Source: a virus
Virus record (IMG/VR): IMGVR_UViG_3300020021_000008
Span: 1-63,215 of that record
Reading direction: 5' to 3' (one strand)
DNA length: 63,215 nt
Shown: positions 33,890-41,370 of the stretch, piece by piece
Layout of the letters: the number at the start of each line of letters is the position of its first letter
Position numbering within the stretch: position 1 is the first letter of the stretch
The notes under the pieces: model-generated
Told to the model about the DNA's origin: nothing
Databases searched by the model: none
Seen by the model: only the letters and a program-made list of their open reading frames with translations
Translations under genes and position numbers: made by a program

Positions 33890-34216
33890 ATGCCCCGCGA
33901 TTACCGCTTCATCGACAAAGACCCAGTAGTGGACCTGTTGCGAACCCTGCTGGAGGGGCGCCTTCCTCGTGGCACCATCAACCGCCTCGCAGTCGACGCC
34001 CACCTAGCACCCAGCACCATCATGAAGCTCTTCTACGGTGACACCAAGCGCCCGCAGAACTTTACCGTGGACAACCTGCTGAGAGCGATGGGGTACGAGC
34101 GACAGCTGGTGCGATTTGAGGTTCGCACTGTGGTGGATAATGGAGAGGCCAAGGCGGACGAGGTGTCCACCAAGGCCACCACTCCCATTCGGCGCAAAAC
34201 CAAGGAGAAACCCTAA
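33890..34216 (+). CDS. Small helix-turn-helix protein
   Basis: 108 aa, RBS TAGGAGCACCTCTCGCC. LEGRLPRGTINRLAVDAHLA then PSTIMKLFYG, NFTVDNLLRAMGY gives an XRE-like HTH followed by the usual helix. The C-terminus is charged and disordered. Possible transcription regulator. Confidence 0.6.
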   Translation: MPRDYRFIDKDPVVDLLRTLLEGRLPRGTINRLAVDAHLAPSTIMKLFYGDTKRPQNFTVDNLLRAMGYERQLVRFEVRTVVDNGEAKADEVSTKATTPIRRKTKEKP

Positions 34217-34557
34217 TGCCAGCTTACGACGAAATCGCCTGGGAGAAAATCCCAAACCAGCAAAACTCCTTCATGACCACCGCGGTGCAGGAGTACATCA
34301 TGCACGGCAATCACCCAGGAGACTTTTTGCGGTGTTTCCTCTGCAATGACCTCAAAGGTGCTGCCGAGCACGCTGACGACGTGAACGGCCCCTTGCTGTT
34401 CGAATGGGTCAAGTGGTTCTACAACCAGGCCCCCTACGAGTGCTGGGGCTCGTCGCAACGTTTCTACGCCTGGATCCAGAAGGGTGGAGTCCTGGGACGA
34501 GCGCCCCAGGACAACGAGCCCACCACCCCAGAAGTCGAACCGAGGGAACTGCCATGA
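34216..34557 (+). CDS. Conserved small phage protein
   Basis: 113 aa, 1-base overlap with the HTH gene. Trp/Tyr-rich C-terminal half (LLFEWVKWFYNQAP, FYAWIQKGGVLG) resembles uncharacterised early phage proteins. Function unknown. Confidence 0.5.
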   Translation: MPAYDEIAWEKIPNQQNSFMTTAVQEYIMHGNHPGDFLRCFLCNDLKGAAEHADDVNGPLLFEWVKWFYNQAPYECWGSSQRFYAWIQKGGVLGRAPQDNEPTTPEVEPRELP

Positions 34558-34814
34558 CCGCCCCCAACACCATTTCCGAGGTCTGGGCCTGGATATCCTC
34601 CAACGAGGAGGGCGAGGGAGTGCTCGCAATCCAGGCACTCATGGATGGGGAGTTGATGTGGATGCCCCTCATCAGCGCCGACCAAGAGCGCATGGCAGCA
34701 CTCCGCCCTCAGGCGATCGGCATCGCCCAGCGCAAGCAGATGACCATCAAGCTCATCCACCTGAGCACCAGGGAGGATCTCGAGACCATCGAGCCTGGAG
34801 AGCCACTCCCATGA
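34554..34814 (+). CDS. Small protein, unknown
   Basis: 86 aa, ATGA-type overlaps on both sides. Contains ISEVWAWISSNEEGEGVLAI and RKQMTIKLIHLSTREDLET. Unknown. Confidence 0.45.
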   Translation: MTAPNTISEVWAWISSNEEGEGVLAIQALMDGELMWMPLISADQERMAALRPQAIGIAQRKQMTIKLIHLSTREDLETIEPGEPLP

Positions 34815-35275
34815 CCCGCCACACCGACGAGCTACTCGAAAACGCCGTGAGGTTCGCCCACGACTACTACACCACGCAGGAGGAGTTGCTACCGCAGCTG
34901 CTGTTCGAGGACGGCGAGGGCACACCAGTGGTTGTGGTGTTCCCATTCACTAACGATACCGAGAAGCACGCCTCTCTCAGCATTCTCCACGAGATGCTCA
35001 TCAACCATGAGGCCACTAGCTACACCGTGATGACCGAGGAATGGGTATCGATGCACCCAACTCCAGAGGCCAAAGCAGCGGCCGTTAGGCCGTCTCTGGA
35101 CCCGAACCATGTCGAGGTACTCACCATTGCCGTAGTGACGCGGAGTGGCGAACGCGCTGGTGCCATCTACGCAATCGAGCGTGAGGCAAGTGGCAAGGTC
35201 ACTAACCTCATCGACACCGGCGCTGAGGTAATGGCCGGAGGTACGTTCTCGCAGCTTTTCGAGCCCCAGCCATGA
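34811..35275 (+). CDS. Early protein, unknown, 154 aa
   Basis: Alpha/beta layout: LLFEDGEGTPVVVVFPFTND, TSYTVMTEEWVSMHPTP, HVEVLTIAVVTRSGERAGAI. No motif recognised. Confidence 0.5.
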   Translation: MTRHTDELLENAVRFAHDYYTTQEELLPQLLFEDGEGTPVVVVFPFTNDTEKHASLSILHEMLINHEATSYTVMTEEWVSMHPTPEAKAAAVRPSLDPNHVEVLTIAVVTRSGERAGAIYAIEREASGKVTNLIDTGAEVMAGGTFSQLFEPQP

Positions 35276-35463
35276 CCAGGCATCAGCTATTGGCCATTCG
35301 CAAGGCCATTCACGGTGCCTCAGTCGCCATTGAAACCACTCCAGACTACGACGATATCCTACCCTCTACCGCGTTCTGGCTTGGCCGAGTATTAGGCGCA
35401 GCTGGTGCCGCCATCGAGCAGATTGACCGAGACCTTGAAGCAGGTACACCACCCAGGTTATAG
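35272..35463 (+). CDS. Small helical protein
   Basis: 63 aa, ATGA overlap with the previous gene. HQLLAIRKAIHGASVAIETT and a second helix. Unknown. Confidence 0.45.
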   Translation: MTRHQLLAIRKAIHGASVAIETTPDYDDILPSTAFWLGRVLGAAGAAIEQIDRDLEAGTPPRL

Positions 35464-35473
35464 GGAGGATAAA

Positions 35474-35710
35474 GTGAAGCATACGCTAACCACAACTTAT
35501 CAATTGGCAGATGATGAACATCTTCCAGTTGATATTACATTCAGACACTATACTGACAGTGATACGTTAGAATTCATCTGGGCCACTATCCCAGAGAGTC
35601 AACACGCCACCACTCCAAAACTCCGCATCACCATCGAGCGGTGGGCGGCGAACTGGCTCCAGGAGCACAGGGCTGAAGCCCTCGCCATCGCCAAAGGAGA
35701 GGGGCCGTAG
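35474..35710 (+). CDS. Small protein from a GTG start
   Basis: 78 aa, RBS GGGAGGATAAA. Beta start (HTLTTTYQLADDEHLPVDIT), then helix ERWAANWLQEHRAEALAIAK. The opening of this gene is more AT-rich than its surroundings. Confidence 0.5.
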   Translation: MKHTLTTTYQLADDEHLPVDITFRHYTDSDTLEFIWATIPESQHATTPKLRITIERWAANWLQEHRAEALAIAKGEGP

Positions 35711-35719
35711 GCCCCTCTC
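35697..35719 (+). terminator. Hairpin at gene end
   Basis: GAGAGGGGCC-GTA-GGCCCCTCTC, 10-bp stem spanning the stop codon; no T-tract. Confidence 0.45.
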
Positions 35720-35720
35720 C

Positions 35721-35930
35721 GTGGCCAACGAGTACAAACTCACAATCGTGCGCAAGTGCAAGCGGTGTGGCCTCCGAGGCCGTCACACTATAATTCGCAT
35801 GCGCGCGTACTACGGCCGCGAAGCCACAGCAGGGTGTTTGCACTGCGGACGGATCACCAGGGTGTATCTTACGAGGACAGAGCAGGCAAGCTACCGCTAC
35901 GGACTAAGCATAAAGGAGCCCCTAAGATGA
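35721..35930 (+). CDS. Small zinc-ribbon protein
   Basis: 69 aa from GTG. CKRCGLRGRHTII ... CLHCGRITRVYL gives a two-knuckle zinc ribbon. Confidence 0.5.
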   Translation: MANEYKLTIVRKCKRCGLRGRHTIIRMRAYYGREATAGCLHCGRITRVYLTRTEQASYRYGLSIKEPLR

Positions 35931-36004
35931 AGTGGCTAGCTCTTGTACTCGTTGTAGCATTTTTGATCATATTCCTGCTGTTGATTGCGGGACCTGAAGA
36001 CTAG
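35927..36004 (+). CDS. Membrane micropeptide, 25 aa
   Basis: RBS AAGGAGCCCCTAAG. MKWLALVLVVAFLIIFLLLI is almost entirely one TM helix. Confidence 0.5.
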   Translation: MKWLALVLVVAFLIIFLLLIAGPED

Positions 36005-36016
36005 AGAGGTGTTACT

Positions 36017-36160
36017 ATGGCCGAAGCTGCAGACGACGTTCTCGACGGATCGTGCTGTCAACTCTGTGGAGAGTGGTTTGACGATGTGCTTAGCGGCGAC
36101 GAACCTCCAGGGTTCCCACGTACCTGCGAGGCGTGCGAGCAGAGCGGAGTGTCCGAGTGA
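36017..36160 (+). CDS. Zinc-binding micropeptide, 47 aa
   Basis: CCQLCGEWFDDVL ... CEACEQSG, a short zinc ribbon in an acidic peptide. Preceded by the AGGTGTTAC leader motif. The stop overlaps the next start. Confidence 0.5.
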   Translation: MAEAADDVLDGSCCQLCGEWFDDVLSGDEPPGFPRTCEACEQSGVSE

Positions 36161-36387
36161 TGGGCCTCACCGCAGAGCAAGGCCAAGCCCTCGTCGACCA
36201 GATTCTCACTCTGGCCAACAACGACGTAGAGGAGGCCGCGCACATGCTCGTGGAATTATCCGCTACAATGATCTGCGCCGTAATTTGGGACCCGGAACAG
36301 CGTATAGCCTCCGCGGAAGTTTTCCACCGCGGCATGCTCCACTTGATTGCACAACTCCCCACAAAGATCGAGGAGGACACCCCATGA
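36160..36387 (+). CDS. Small helical protein, paralogue of 27273-27530
   Basis: 75 aa. AEQGQALVDQILTLANND matches DDQGQAILDQIVEISSSP in the other copy. Unknown function. Confidence 0.5.
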   Translation: MGLTAEQGQALVDQILTLANNDVEEAAHMLVELSATMICAVIWDPEQRIASAEVFHRGMLHLIAQLPTKIEEDTP

Positions 36388-36725
36388 ACTACTACGACGA
36401 GGGACGACCGCGAGTCAGCTACCGCCCAGCCTACGTCGACAGTGTTGGTCGGCCAATTGCCCCACTTCCCAGCCTGTCGGTGTTACCGCTGCTGAATGGC
36501 GGCTACCGTATTGGAGTATGGGTGCGTACTGATTTCCACTCTGCGCGAGAGCTACACTACAAAGCCGACAGCCCCGATGACCTGTTGCAAATACTCACGA
36601 GCTTTATGAACGACCCAGAAGCTACACTGTTCAATGTGTTCGGCTACGAGGGCATGCTCCGCAACGACCCACCAGCAGGTGCGCCAGTAAAACCCACCTT
36701 ACGACTGAGCGATATCGGACTGTAG
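36384..36725 (+). CDS. Protein ending in LSDIGL
   Basis: 113 aa, 4-base overlap with the previous gene. Beta-rich middle (LNGGYRIGVWVRTDFHSARE). The C-terminus TLRLSDIGL carries the tail peptide shared with 19913, 40226 and 46386. Confidence 0.55.
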   Translation: MNYYDEGRPRVSYRPAYVDSVGRPIAPLPSLSVLPLLNGGYRIGVWVRTDFHSARELHYKADSPDDLLQILTSFMNDPEATLFNVFGYEGMLRNDPPAGAPVKPTLRLSDIGL

Positions 36726-36942
36726 GCGCGATCGGACTGTAGGCGCGGTACTCCAGTAAGGTGGTATCCACTTAGGTTTGTGGGTCAATTCATTCCTTGA
36801 ATGTGTGCCGGGCACTTTTCCCTTGCGCTCGGTCCCCATTGTGTGTCAACATACCCATACAATAAATTGATTGCCTAACTGCTTTCCCCGCCGTACCTTG
36901 CGCCCGAGGCAATCCGTCTCTATTCAGCCCAAAGGACCAATC
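36726..36942 (+). promoter_or_regulatory. Leader of the 36943 gene, possible promoter
   Basis: No gene seen. The sequence GATCGGACTGTAGGCGCG begins as a short duplication of the preceding stop region. A TACAAT at about 36858-36863 would fit a -10 box; upstream TTGTGT is too close (13 bases), so the -35 is unclear. Confidence 0.35.
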
Positions 36943-37548
36943 ATGGCTAAGCCTGCCACCAAGCCCACCACCAATGGCGACAACTCCGCTGACTCTGGCA
37001 CCCAGACAATCCTCATCCAGGGCCTGCAGTTTTCTGCCCCCGCTCCGTACAACGAGGGCCACGTGCTCTCTGAGGCCGAGGCCAACGTGCTGAACCAGAC
37101 CTTCGGCGAGAACCTCCGCAACAACTTCGCCTCGGTGGTCAAGGCGGCTCGGACCGCACTCAATCTCCCTGACAAGACCGACCTCACCGATCCGACGGTA
37201 CTGGGGGAACTGACTGCCAAGTTCGCCGAATACGCCTCCAGCTATACGTTCTCCGGCCGACGGGCGCCGAGGATCGTGGCTGACCCTGTGGAGCGTGAGG
37301 CGATCCGCATTGCCAAGTCCATCGTCACGGAGCACCTGGCTGCTCACAAGGTCCTGGTCAAGAACCTCCCCGAGGGCCGGATGGACTCCCTAGTGTCGGA
37401 ACTCCTCTCGAAGCGCCCTGACATTCGCGTCGAGGCGAAGCGTCGGATCGATGTGACCAAGGACGCTGCGACGGAGGTGCTGGACGATCTGATCGCCAAG
37501 GCCACCGCCCCGGCGACACCGGCTGAGGCTGAGCAGCCCCAGGCCTAA
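36943..37548 (+). CDS. Conserved phage protein, 201 aa
   Basis: RBS AAAGGACCAATC. LSEAEANVLNQTFGENLRNN is a hallmark of an uncharacterised phage family; the remainder is helical and the C-terminus Ala/Pro-rich. Terminated by the structured-RNA array that starts 7 bases later, so the RNAs may be cut from its transcript. Confidence 0.55.
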   Translation: MAKPATKPTTNGDNSADSGTQTILIQGLQFSAPAPYNEGHVLSEAEANVLNQTFGENLRNNFASVVKAARTALNLPDKTDLTDPTVLGELTAKFAEYASSYTFSGRRAPRIVADPVEREAIRIAKSIVTEHLAAHKVLVKNLPEGRMDSLVSELLSKRPDIRVEAKRRIDVTKDAATEVLDDLIAKATAPATPAEAEQPQA

Positions 37549-37554
37549 CACTCT

Positions 37555-37626
37555 GCGGGGATGGTGATACGGCTCGGGTACTTCATCCAACGAAGCGTCC
37601 CCGATCCAGACTTTGTTCCTCTCTGC
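37555..37626 (+). ncRNA. Y-RNA-like unit 1
   Basis: Closing helix GCGGGGA/TCTCTGC, bulged T, GG/CC, then inner helix CGGG/CCCG, TACTTC, and CTTC-loop-GAAG as apical hairpin. GTTCC is the conserved 3' strand. It shares these features with the five following units. Confidence 0.6.
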
Positions 37627-37636
37627 AGTTCCCATT

Positions 37637-37704
37637 GGGAGGTGGTGTTACGCAACGGGTACTTCTTTGGTGAAGCGTTCCCGTAGCACGGTTGTTCCCC
37701 TCCC
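37637..37704 (+). ncRNA. Y-RNA-like unit 2
   Basis: Closing helix GGGAGG/CCTCCC, bulged T, GG/CC, conserved TGTT, inner helix CGGG/CCCG, TA, CTTC-TTTGGT-GAAG. The closing helices of units 1-6 differ in sequence but keep pairing, which is covariation evidence for structure. Confidence 0.65.
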
Positions 37705-37719
37705 GCTTTCGCAACCCCT

Positions 37720-37784
37720 GGCGAGTGGTGTTCGGCACGGTTACTTCAGCGGTGATGGTACCGTACCAGCAGTGTTCCCTCGCC
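37720..37784 (+). ncRNA. Y-RNA-like unit 3
   Basis: Closing helix GGCGAG/CTCGCC, bulged T, GG/CC, TGTT, inner helix ACGGT/ACCGT around TACTTC, 3' GTTCC. Confidence 0.65.
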
Positions 37785-37793
37785 ACCTCACCT

Positions 37794-37874
37794 GTTGGGT
37801 GGTGTTTGCCGCAGTTACTTCGATCCTCGCCATACTTGAGGCTTTACGTACTGTGGCTGCCGTATTCCCCCAAC
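37794..37874 (+). ncRNA. Y-RNA-like unit 4
   Basis: Closing helix GTTGGG/CCCAAC, bulged T, GG/CC, TGTT, inner helix GCAG/CTGC, TTACTTC, then a longer apical part (CCTC...GAGG). The 3' element reads ATTCC. Confidence 0.65.
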
Positions 37875-37886
37875 GCCTCTTCCCTG

Positions 37887-38013
37887 GGTGGATGGTGTAG
37901 TTATCGGTTACTTCAACTTTGGGTCGAGGGTTCAAATCCCTCCAGGTGGTGACACCTGTAGCTCAGTTGGTAGAGCAAAAGTCCTCGTGCCGTAACACTG
38001 CTGTTCCTCCACT
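37887..38013 (+). ncRNA. Y-RNA-like unit 5 with circularly permuted tRNA mimic
   Basis: Closing helix GGTGGA/TCCACT (outermost pair G-T), bulged T, GG/CC, CGG/CCG, TTACTTC. Then, in permuted order: anticodon-stem strand ACTTT (37916-37920), GGGTC, T arm GAGGG-TTCAAAT-CCCTC (37926-37942), stem CAGGTG capped by GTGA and closed by CACCTG (37943-37958), TA, D arm GCTC-AGTTGGTA-GAGC (37961-37976), A, and AAAGT pairing with ACTTT. The acceptor end is closed by a GNRA loop, so this cannot be charged; it is the YrlA-type mimic layout. I could not confirm a Ro60 contact motif. Confidence 0.8.
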
Positions 38014-38040
38014 GGAGGGCCGAAAGGCCCTCCCCTTTTT
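38014..38040 (+). terminator. Intrinsic terminator after unit 5
   Basis: GGAGGGCC-GAAA-GGCCCTCC then CCTTTTT. It separates units 1-5 from unit 6. Confidence 0.75.
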
Positions 38041-38060
38041 GCCCACAGTCACAACCTAGC

Positions 38061-38202
38061 GTTGCGTGGCGTATGGGTCGGTTACTTCGGTTAGAGCGCC
38101 GACGTCCGCTTGTGTCGGAGGTTGTGGGTTCGAGTCCCACTGAGGGTGGCAGTGATGCTGCGCTTATAGCTCAATCCCAACTGTCCCTCCTGTTCCCGCA
38201 AC
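38061..38202 (+). ncRNA. Y-RNA-like unit 6 with tRNA mimic opened in the D loop
   Basis: Closing helix GTTGCG/CGCAAC, bulged T, GG/CC, TCGGTTACTTC, 3' GTTCC. Inside: GGTTA-GAGC (D-arm 3' strand, 38094-38097), arm CCGAC...GTCGG, T arm GTGGG-TTCGAGT-CCCAC (38124-38140), 11-bp stem capped by GTGA (38152-38155), TA, and GCTC (38169-38172) pairing back with GAGC. The mimic therefore keeps an anticodon-like arm and is joined to the Y stem through its D loop. It ends 20 bases before the Ro60 start. Confidence 0.75.
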
Positions 38203-38222
38203 TCGGAGCCCCGGAGCCCATC

Positions 38223-39533
38223 ATGGAACTCAACCGCACAGTCGGTCCCGTCACTTTCGAGGGAGCCCCCGCAGCGCCCACCACTCCCGAGCAGGCTCTC
38301 CGCCGCTCGGTAATGTCGTGCCTGTTGTGGGAGCGTGAGTTCTACGAGGATGGAACAGCAATTGCGGACCGCATAGAGATACTCTGTGCCAAGGTTCCCC
38401 ACAGCGTCATCGCGGCACTCGCCATCGAGGCCAGGCATAAAATGCACCTGCGGCACGTGCCGCTCCTGCTGTTGGCAACGCTTGCCAAGCTGGCCCCGGG
38501 GTCATCTCTGGTGTCCGACACCATCGAAACCACCGTGGCGAGAGCGGACGAGCTTACCGAACTCCTTGCCATCTACTGGCGCCGTGGCAAGTGCCCGCTG
38601 AGTGCCCAACTCAAGAAGGGCCTCGCCAAGGCATTCCGCAAGTTCAACTCCTACCAGCTGGCCAAGTACAACCGCCCGAAGCCAATTCGCTTGCGGGATG
38701 TGATGTTCCTCGTCCACGCCAAGCCGGACGCCGAGAGCGAGTCCACCTATCGGGACCTCGCAAACAAGACTCTTGCCTCGCCCGACACCTGGGAGGTCGC
38801 TCTGAGTGCCGGTGCGGACAAGTGCGAAACGTTCACTCGGCTCATCAAGGCCGGAGAGCTGGGGTATTTGGCGCTCCTCCGTAACCTCCGCAACATGGCC
38901 GAGGCGGGAGTGGACACAGAGCTAGTCCGCAACGCCATTGTCGCAGGGAAGGGGGCGCATCAGGTCCTCCCTTTCCGCTACGTTGCGGCGCTGAGAGCCG
39001 CCCCTCAGTTCGCGAACGAACTCGACTACGCCTTACAGCAGTCCATCGCGAAGCTGCCCCTGCTACTCGGAACCACTCTGGTGGTGGTGGATGTGTCGGG
39101 CTCGATGAACGATACGCTGTCCCAGCGTTCGGACCTCACTCGCATGGACGCCGCTGCGGCCCTCGCCGCACTCATCAACGGGAGTCGCCTCAGGGTATTT
39201 ACCTTCTCCGACAAGGTGGTCGAGTGTGCTCCGTGGCGCGGCCTCGCTGGGATCTCCGAGATCCTTGGCTCCCAGCACCACTCGGGCACGTACCTCGGCC
39301 AGGCCCTTGCCACCATCCTCGCCGCAACAGAGAACCAGTGGGACCGCCTGATTGTCATCACTGACGAGCAGTCCCATGATCGTGTGAGGCACCCTGGCCG
39401 GGGCCGCTGTTACATGATCAACGTCGCCAGTGCGAAGCACGGCGTCGGCTACGGCGAGTGGCTTCACATCGACGGCTTCAGCGAAAATGTGATCCGCTAC
39501 ATCGCCGAGTTCGAAGCAGCTTTGGCCCGGTAA
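38223..39533 (+). CDS. Ro60 / Rsr-like TROVE-VWA RNA-binding protein
   Basis: 436 aa from ATG 38223 (RBS CGGAGCCCATC). The N-terminal 280 residues form a HEAT-like TROVE domain (CLLWEREFYEDGTAIADRIE, LAIEARHKMHLRHVPLLLL, AYNRPK-like KYNRPKPIRLRDVMFLVHAK, KTLASPDTWEVALS). The C-terminal VWA domain has the MIDAS motif VVDVSGSMN, then a Thr/Asp pair. Ro60 rings bind Y RNAs and the 3' ends of misfolded RNAs; in bacteria the gene usually neighbours its Y RNAs, exactly as here. Slightly shorter than Deinococcus Rsr. Confidence 0.85.
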   Translation: MELNRTVGPVTFEGAPAAPTTPEQALRRSVMSCLLWEREFYEDGTAIADRIEILCAKVPHSVIAALAIEARHKMHLRHVPLLLLATLAKLAPGSSLVSDTIETTVARADELTELLAIYWRRGKCPLSAQLKKGLAKAFRKFNSYQLAKYNRPKPIRLRDVMFLVHAKPDAESESTYRDLANKTLASPDTWEVALSAGADKCETFTRLIKAGELGYLALLRNLRNMAEAGVDTELVRNAIVAGKGAHQVLPFRYVAALRAAPQFANELDYALQQSIAKLPLLLGTTLVVVDVSGSMNDTLSQRSDLTRMDAAAALAALINGSRLRVFTFSDKVVECAPWRGLAGISEILGSQHHSGTYLGQALATILAATENQWDRLIVITDEQSHDRVRHPGRGRCYMINVASAKHGVGYGEWLHIDGFSENVIRYIAEFEAALAR

Positions 39534-39540
39534 ATCCTCC

Positions 39541-39777
39541 ATGGAAGAGTACGAAATCCTAGCGCTGCTTTACGATGCTCTGGCCTCGAAGCTGGGGATT
39601 GCAGTCCGAGTGTCACACTTTTCTACAGCGAGTCAGATGCTCGGCAACGCCAGGAAGAAGTGTGGCGATCCGGCCCTACAGTCGCTCCAGTTTCGAGCTA
39701 GCCCATACGCCGAGGACGAGTTGTGGATTGTCCGGGCCGGCGCGGTAAAGCTGCCGCCAGGGGAAGACGACAAGTGA
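39541..39777 (+). CDS. Small protein, unknown
   Basis: 78 aa. YEILALLYDALASKLGIAVR then basic RKKCGDP and SPYAEDELWIVRAG. The RBS is weak. Unknown. Confidence 0.45.
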   Translation: MEEYEILALLYDALASKLGIAVRVSHFSTASQMLGNARKKCGDPALQSLQFRASPYAEDELWIVRAGAVKLPPGEDDK

Positions 39778-39962
39778 CCTTGTACTGGATGAAAGTTCTC
39801 GAGGTTGGAGGAAGCGCGATAGTAATTGCGTTGGGCACGTGGATGTGTTTTCTGCTGATAGAGTGGATGGTGAACGGCCCAACTGTGAAAAATTTACTGC
39901 TGATCGGTGTGCTGGCAATTGCAGTTATTTTAGGCACCGCAGCACTAGCACTGTTGCCGTAA
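39774..39962 (+). CDS. Small membrane protein, two TM
   Basis: 62 aa from GTG 39774 (GTGA overlap, RBS GGGGAAGACGACAA). TM1 SAIVIALGTWMCFLLIEWMV, TM2 LLLIGVLAIAVILGTAALAL. Confidence 0.5.
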   Translation: MTLYWMKVLEVGGSAIVIALGTWMCFLLIEWMVNGPTVKNLLLIGVLAIAVILGTAALALLP

Positions 39963-39977
39963 CCAGAGGGACGAGTA

Positions 39978-40229
39978 ATGCCAAAGTACGAAAGTGAAGA
40001 GATTGCTCGGCGCCACATCTGGTTGTATGCGAGGGATATAGAGCGAACAGAGTTGCTGTTTGGTCGAACGCTGGGCTTCAGTAAAGCGATCCGCCTCATG
40101 GTCAGGAAGTTCCTGAACTCTGTCGAGGCAAAGGGCCTCATCGAGGCCCATCACCCCATCGTCACCGAGAGTGACCTCAAGCTCATGGAAGAGATGGTGG
40201 ACGGAAGCGAGGAGGACACAGTTCTATGA
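39978..40229 (+). CDS. Small helical, possibly DNA-binding protein
   Basis: 83 aa. RRHIWLYARDIERTELLFGR then LGFSKAIRLMVRKFL resembles a ribbon-helix-helix arrangement with an acidic tail. Weak call. Confidence 0.4.
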   Translation: MPKYESEEIARRHIWLYARDIERTELLFGRTLGFSKAIRLMVRKFLNSVEAKGLIEAHHPIVTESDLKLMEEMVDGSEEDTVL

Positions 40230-40429
40230 CAGCCCTTAGCGAGGCGTCACCACAGAGTCTCGACGAACTTTTTAGTCGGGACCCTCTCAAGCTCTCCGAC
40301 GCCGACATTACTGTCATTGTCGTGGAACTCCGCAGACAGCGAGAGAAATGGGAACTGAGCGGAACCAAGAGCAAAGACCCTGACGCCAAGCGTGTTGTTC
40401 CAAAATCACTATCTGACATAGGCCTCTAG
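40226..40429 (+). CDS. Small protein ending in LSDIGL
   Basis: 67 aa, coupled to the previous gene. SLDELFSRDPLKLSDADITV then a charged helix (ELRRQREKWELSG) and C-terminus PKSLSDIGL. The charged linker makes the tail likely to be exposed. It precedes the Cas4-like nuclease. Confidence 0.5.
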   Translation: MTALSEASPQSLDELFSRDPLKLSDADITVIVVELRRQREKWELSGTKSKDPDAKRVVPKSLSDIGL

Positions 40430-40431
40430 CC

Positions 40432-41370
40432 ATGGTCAACAGCTCCTTCTCCACCGTATTGCCAACCCTGCAATTGGCCTGGGACTCCACCAGTCTCGGC
40501 GCCCTCAAAACCTGCGGGAGGTTCTACCAGTACGAACTGATTGAGGGCTGGACTCCCAAGCGCCCCAGCGTCCACCTCGTGTTCGGACAGATTTTCCACT
40601 CGGCTCTCGAGGAGTATGACCGGGCGAGGTTCCTGGGTGTGGACCACGAGGGAGCAACCATCGTTGCCGTGAGGGTGGTCTTGGAGCAGACCTGGAACAA
40701 GAGCCTCAACCGCCCTATCACCTGGGACGACAAGAACAAGAACCGCTTCACCCTGCTCCGCTCGATAGTCTGGTACCTCGAACAGTTCAAAATCGACCCC
40801 ATTGAGACCGTCCGGCTCGCCAACGGCAGACCTGCCGTGGAGTTGTCATTCCGCTACGAGAACGGCTATACCAGCACTCTGACCGGAGAGCCGTTCCTCT
40901 CGTGCGGTCACATGGACCGCCTCGGTACACTGAACGGCCAGACCTACATAGTTGACCGGAAAACGACTAAGTCCACGATCTCCCAGGACTTTTTCGGCAA
41001 GTTCAGCCCGGATAATCAGTTCAGCCAGTACGTGTTGGCGAGTAAGATCGTCTATGGCCTCCCCGTAGCCGGACTGATTGTCGACGCCGCCCAGGTCGCC
41101 ATCACGTTCAGCGCCTTTCAGCGGGGCTTCATCACCCGCACCCCGGCACAGATCGAAGAGTGGCACCAGGACCTTGGCCACTGGTTACAGCTCGCCGAGC
41201 GCTATGCCGCCAATAACTATTGGCCGATGAACGACAAAAGCTGCAACAACTACGGCGGCTGCAGGTACCGGGGGATCTGCAGCAAATCTCCGCAGGTGCG
41301 CCAGCAGTGGCTAGAGGCGGACTACAATAAGCGGGTGTGGGACCCACTCCAAATCCGAGGAGACGTGTGA
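40432..41370 (+). CDS. Cas4/RecB-like PD-(D/E)XK exonuclease with Cys cluster
   Basis: 312 aa. N-terminal TSLGALKTCGRFYQY supplies one Cys; HSALEEY follows; the core reads CGHMDRLGTLNGQTYIVDRK (D...DxK) then QFSQYVLAS. The C-terminus has CNNYGGCRYRGIC, completing a probable four-Cys Fe-S cluster. Such nucleases process DNA ends for recombination and pair with the ATPase encoded at 42119. Confidence 0.7.
   Translation: MVNSSFSTVLPTLQLAWDSTSLGALKTCGRFYQYELIEGWTPKRPSVHLVFGQIFHSALEEYDRARFLGVDHEGATIVAVRVVLEQTWNKSLNRPITWDDKNKNRFTLLRSIVWYLEQFKIDPIETVRLANGRPAVELSFRYENGYTSTLTGEPFLSCGHMDRLGTLNGQTYIVDRKTTKSTISQDFFGKFSPDNQFSQYVLASKIVYGLPVAGLIVDAAQVAITFSAFQRGFITRTPAQIEEWHQDLGHWLQLAERYAANNYWPMNDKSCNNYGGCRYRGICSKSPQVRQQWLEADYNKRVWDPLQIRGDV

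Noticed and set aside
37916-38172. Two ordinary tRNA genes
   Set aside because: The arms are in the wrong order for a linear tRNA and the acceptor stems are closed by GTGA loops; no CCA or open acceptor end.
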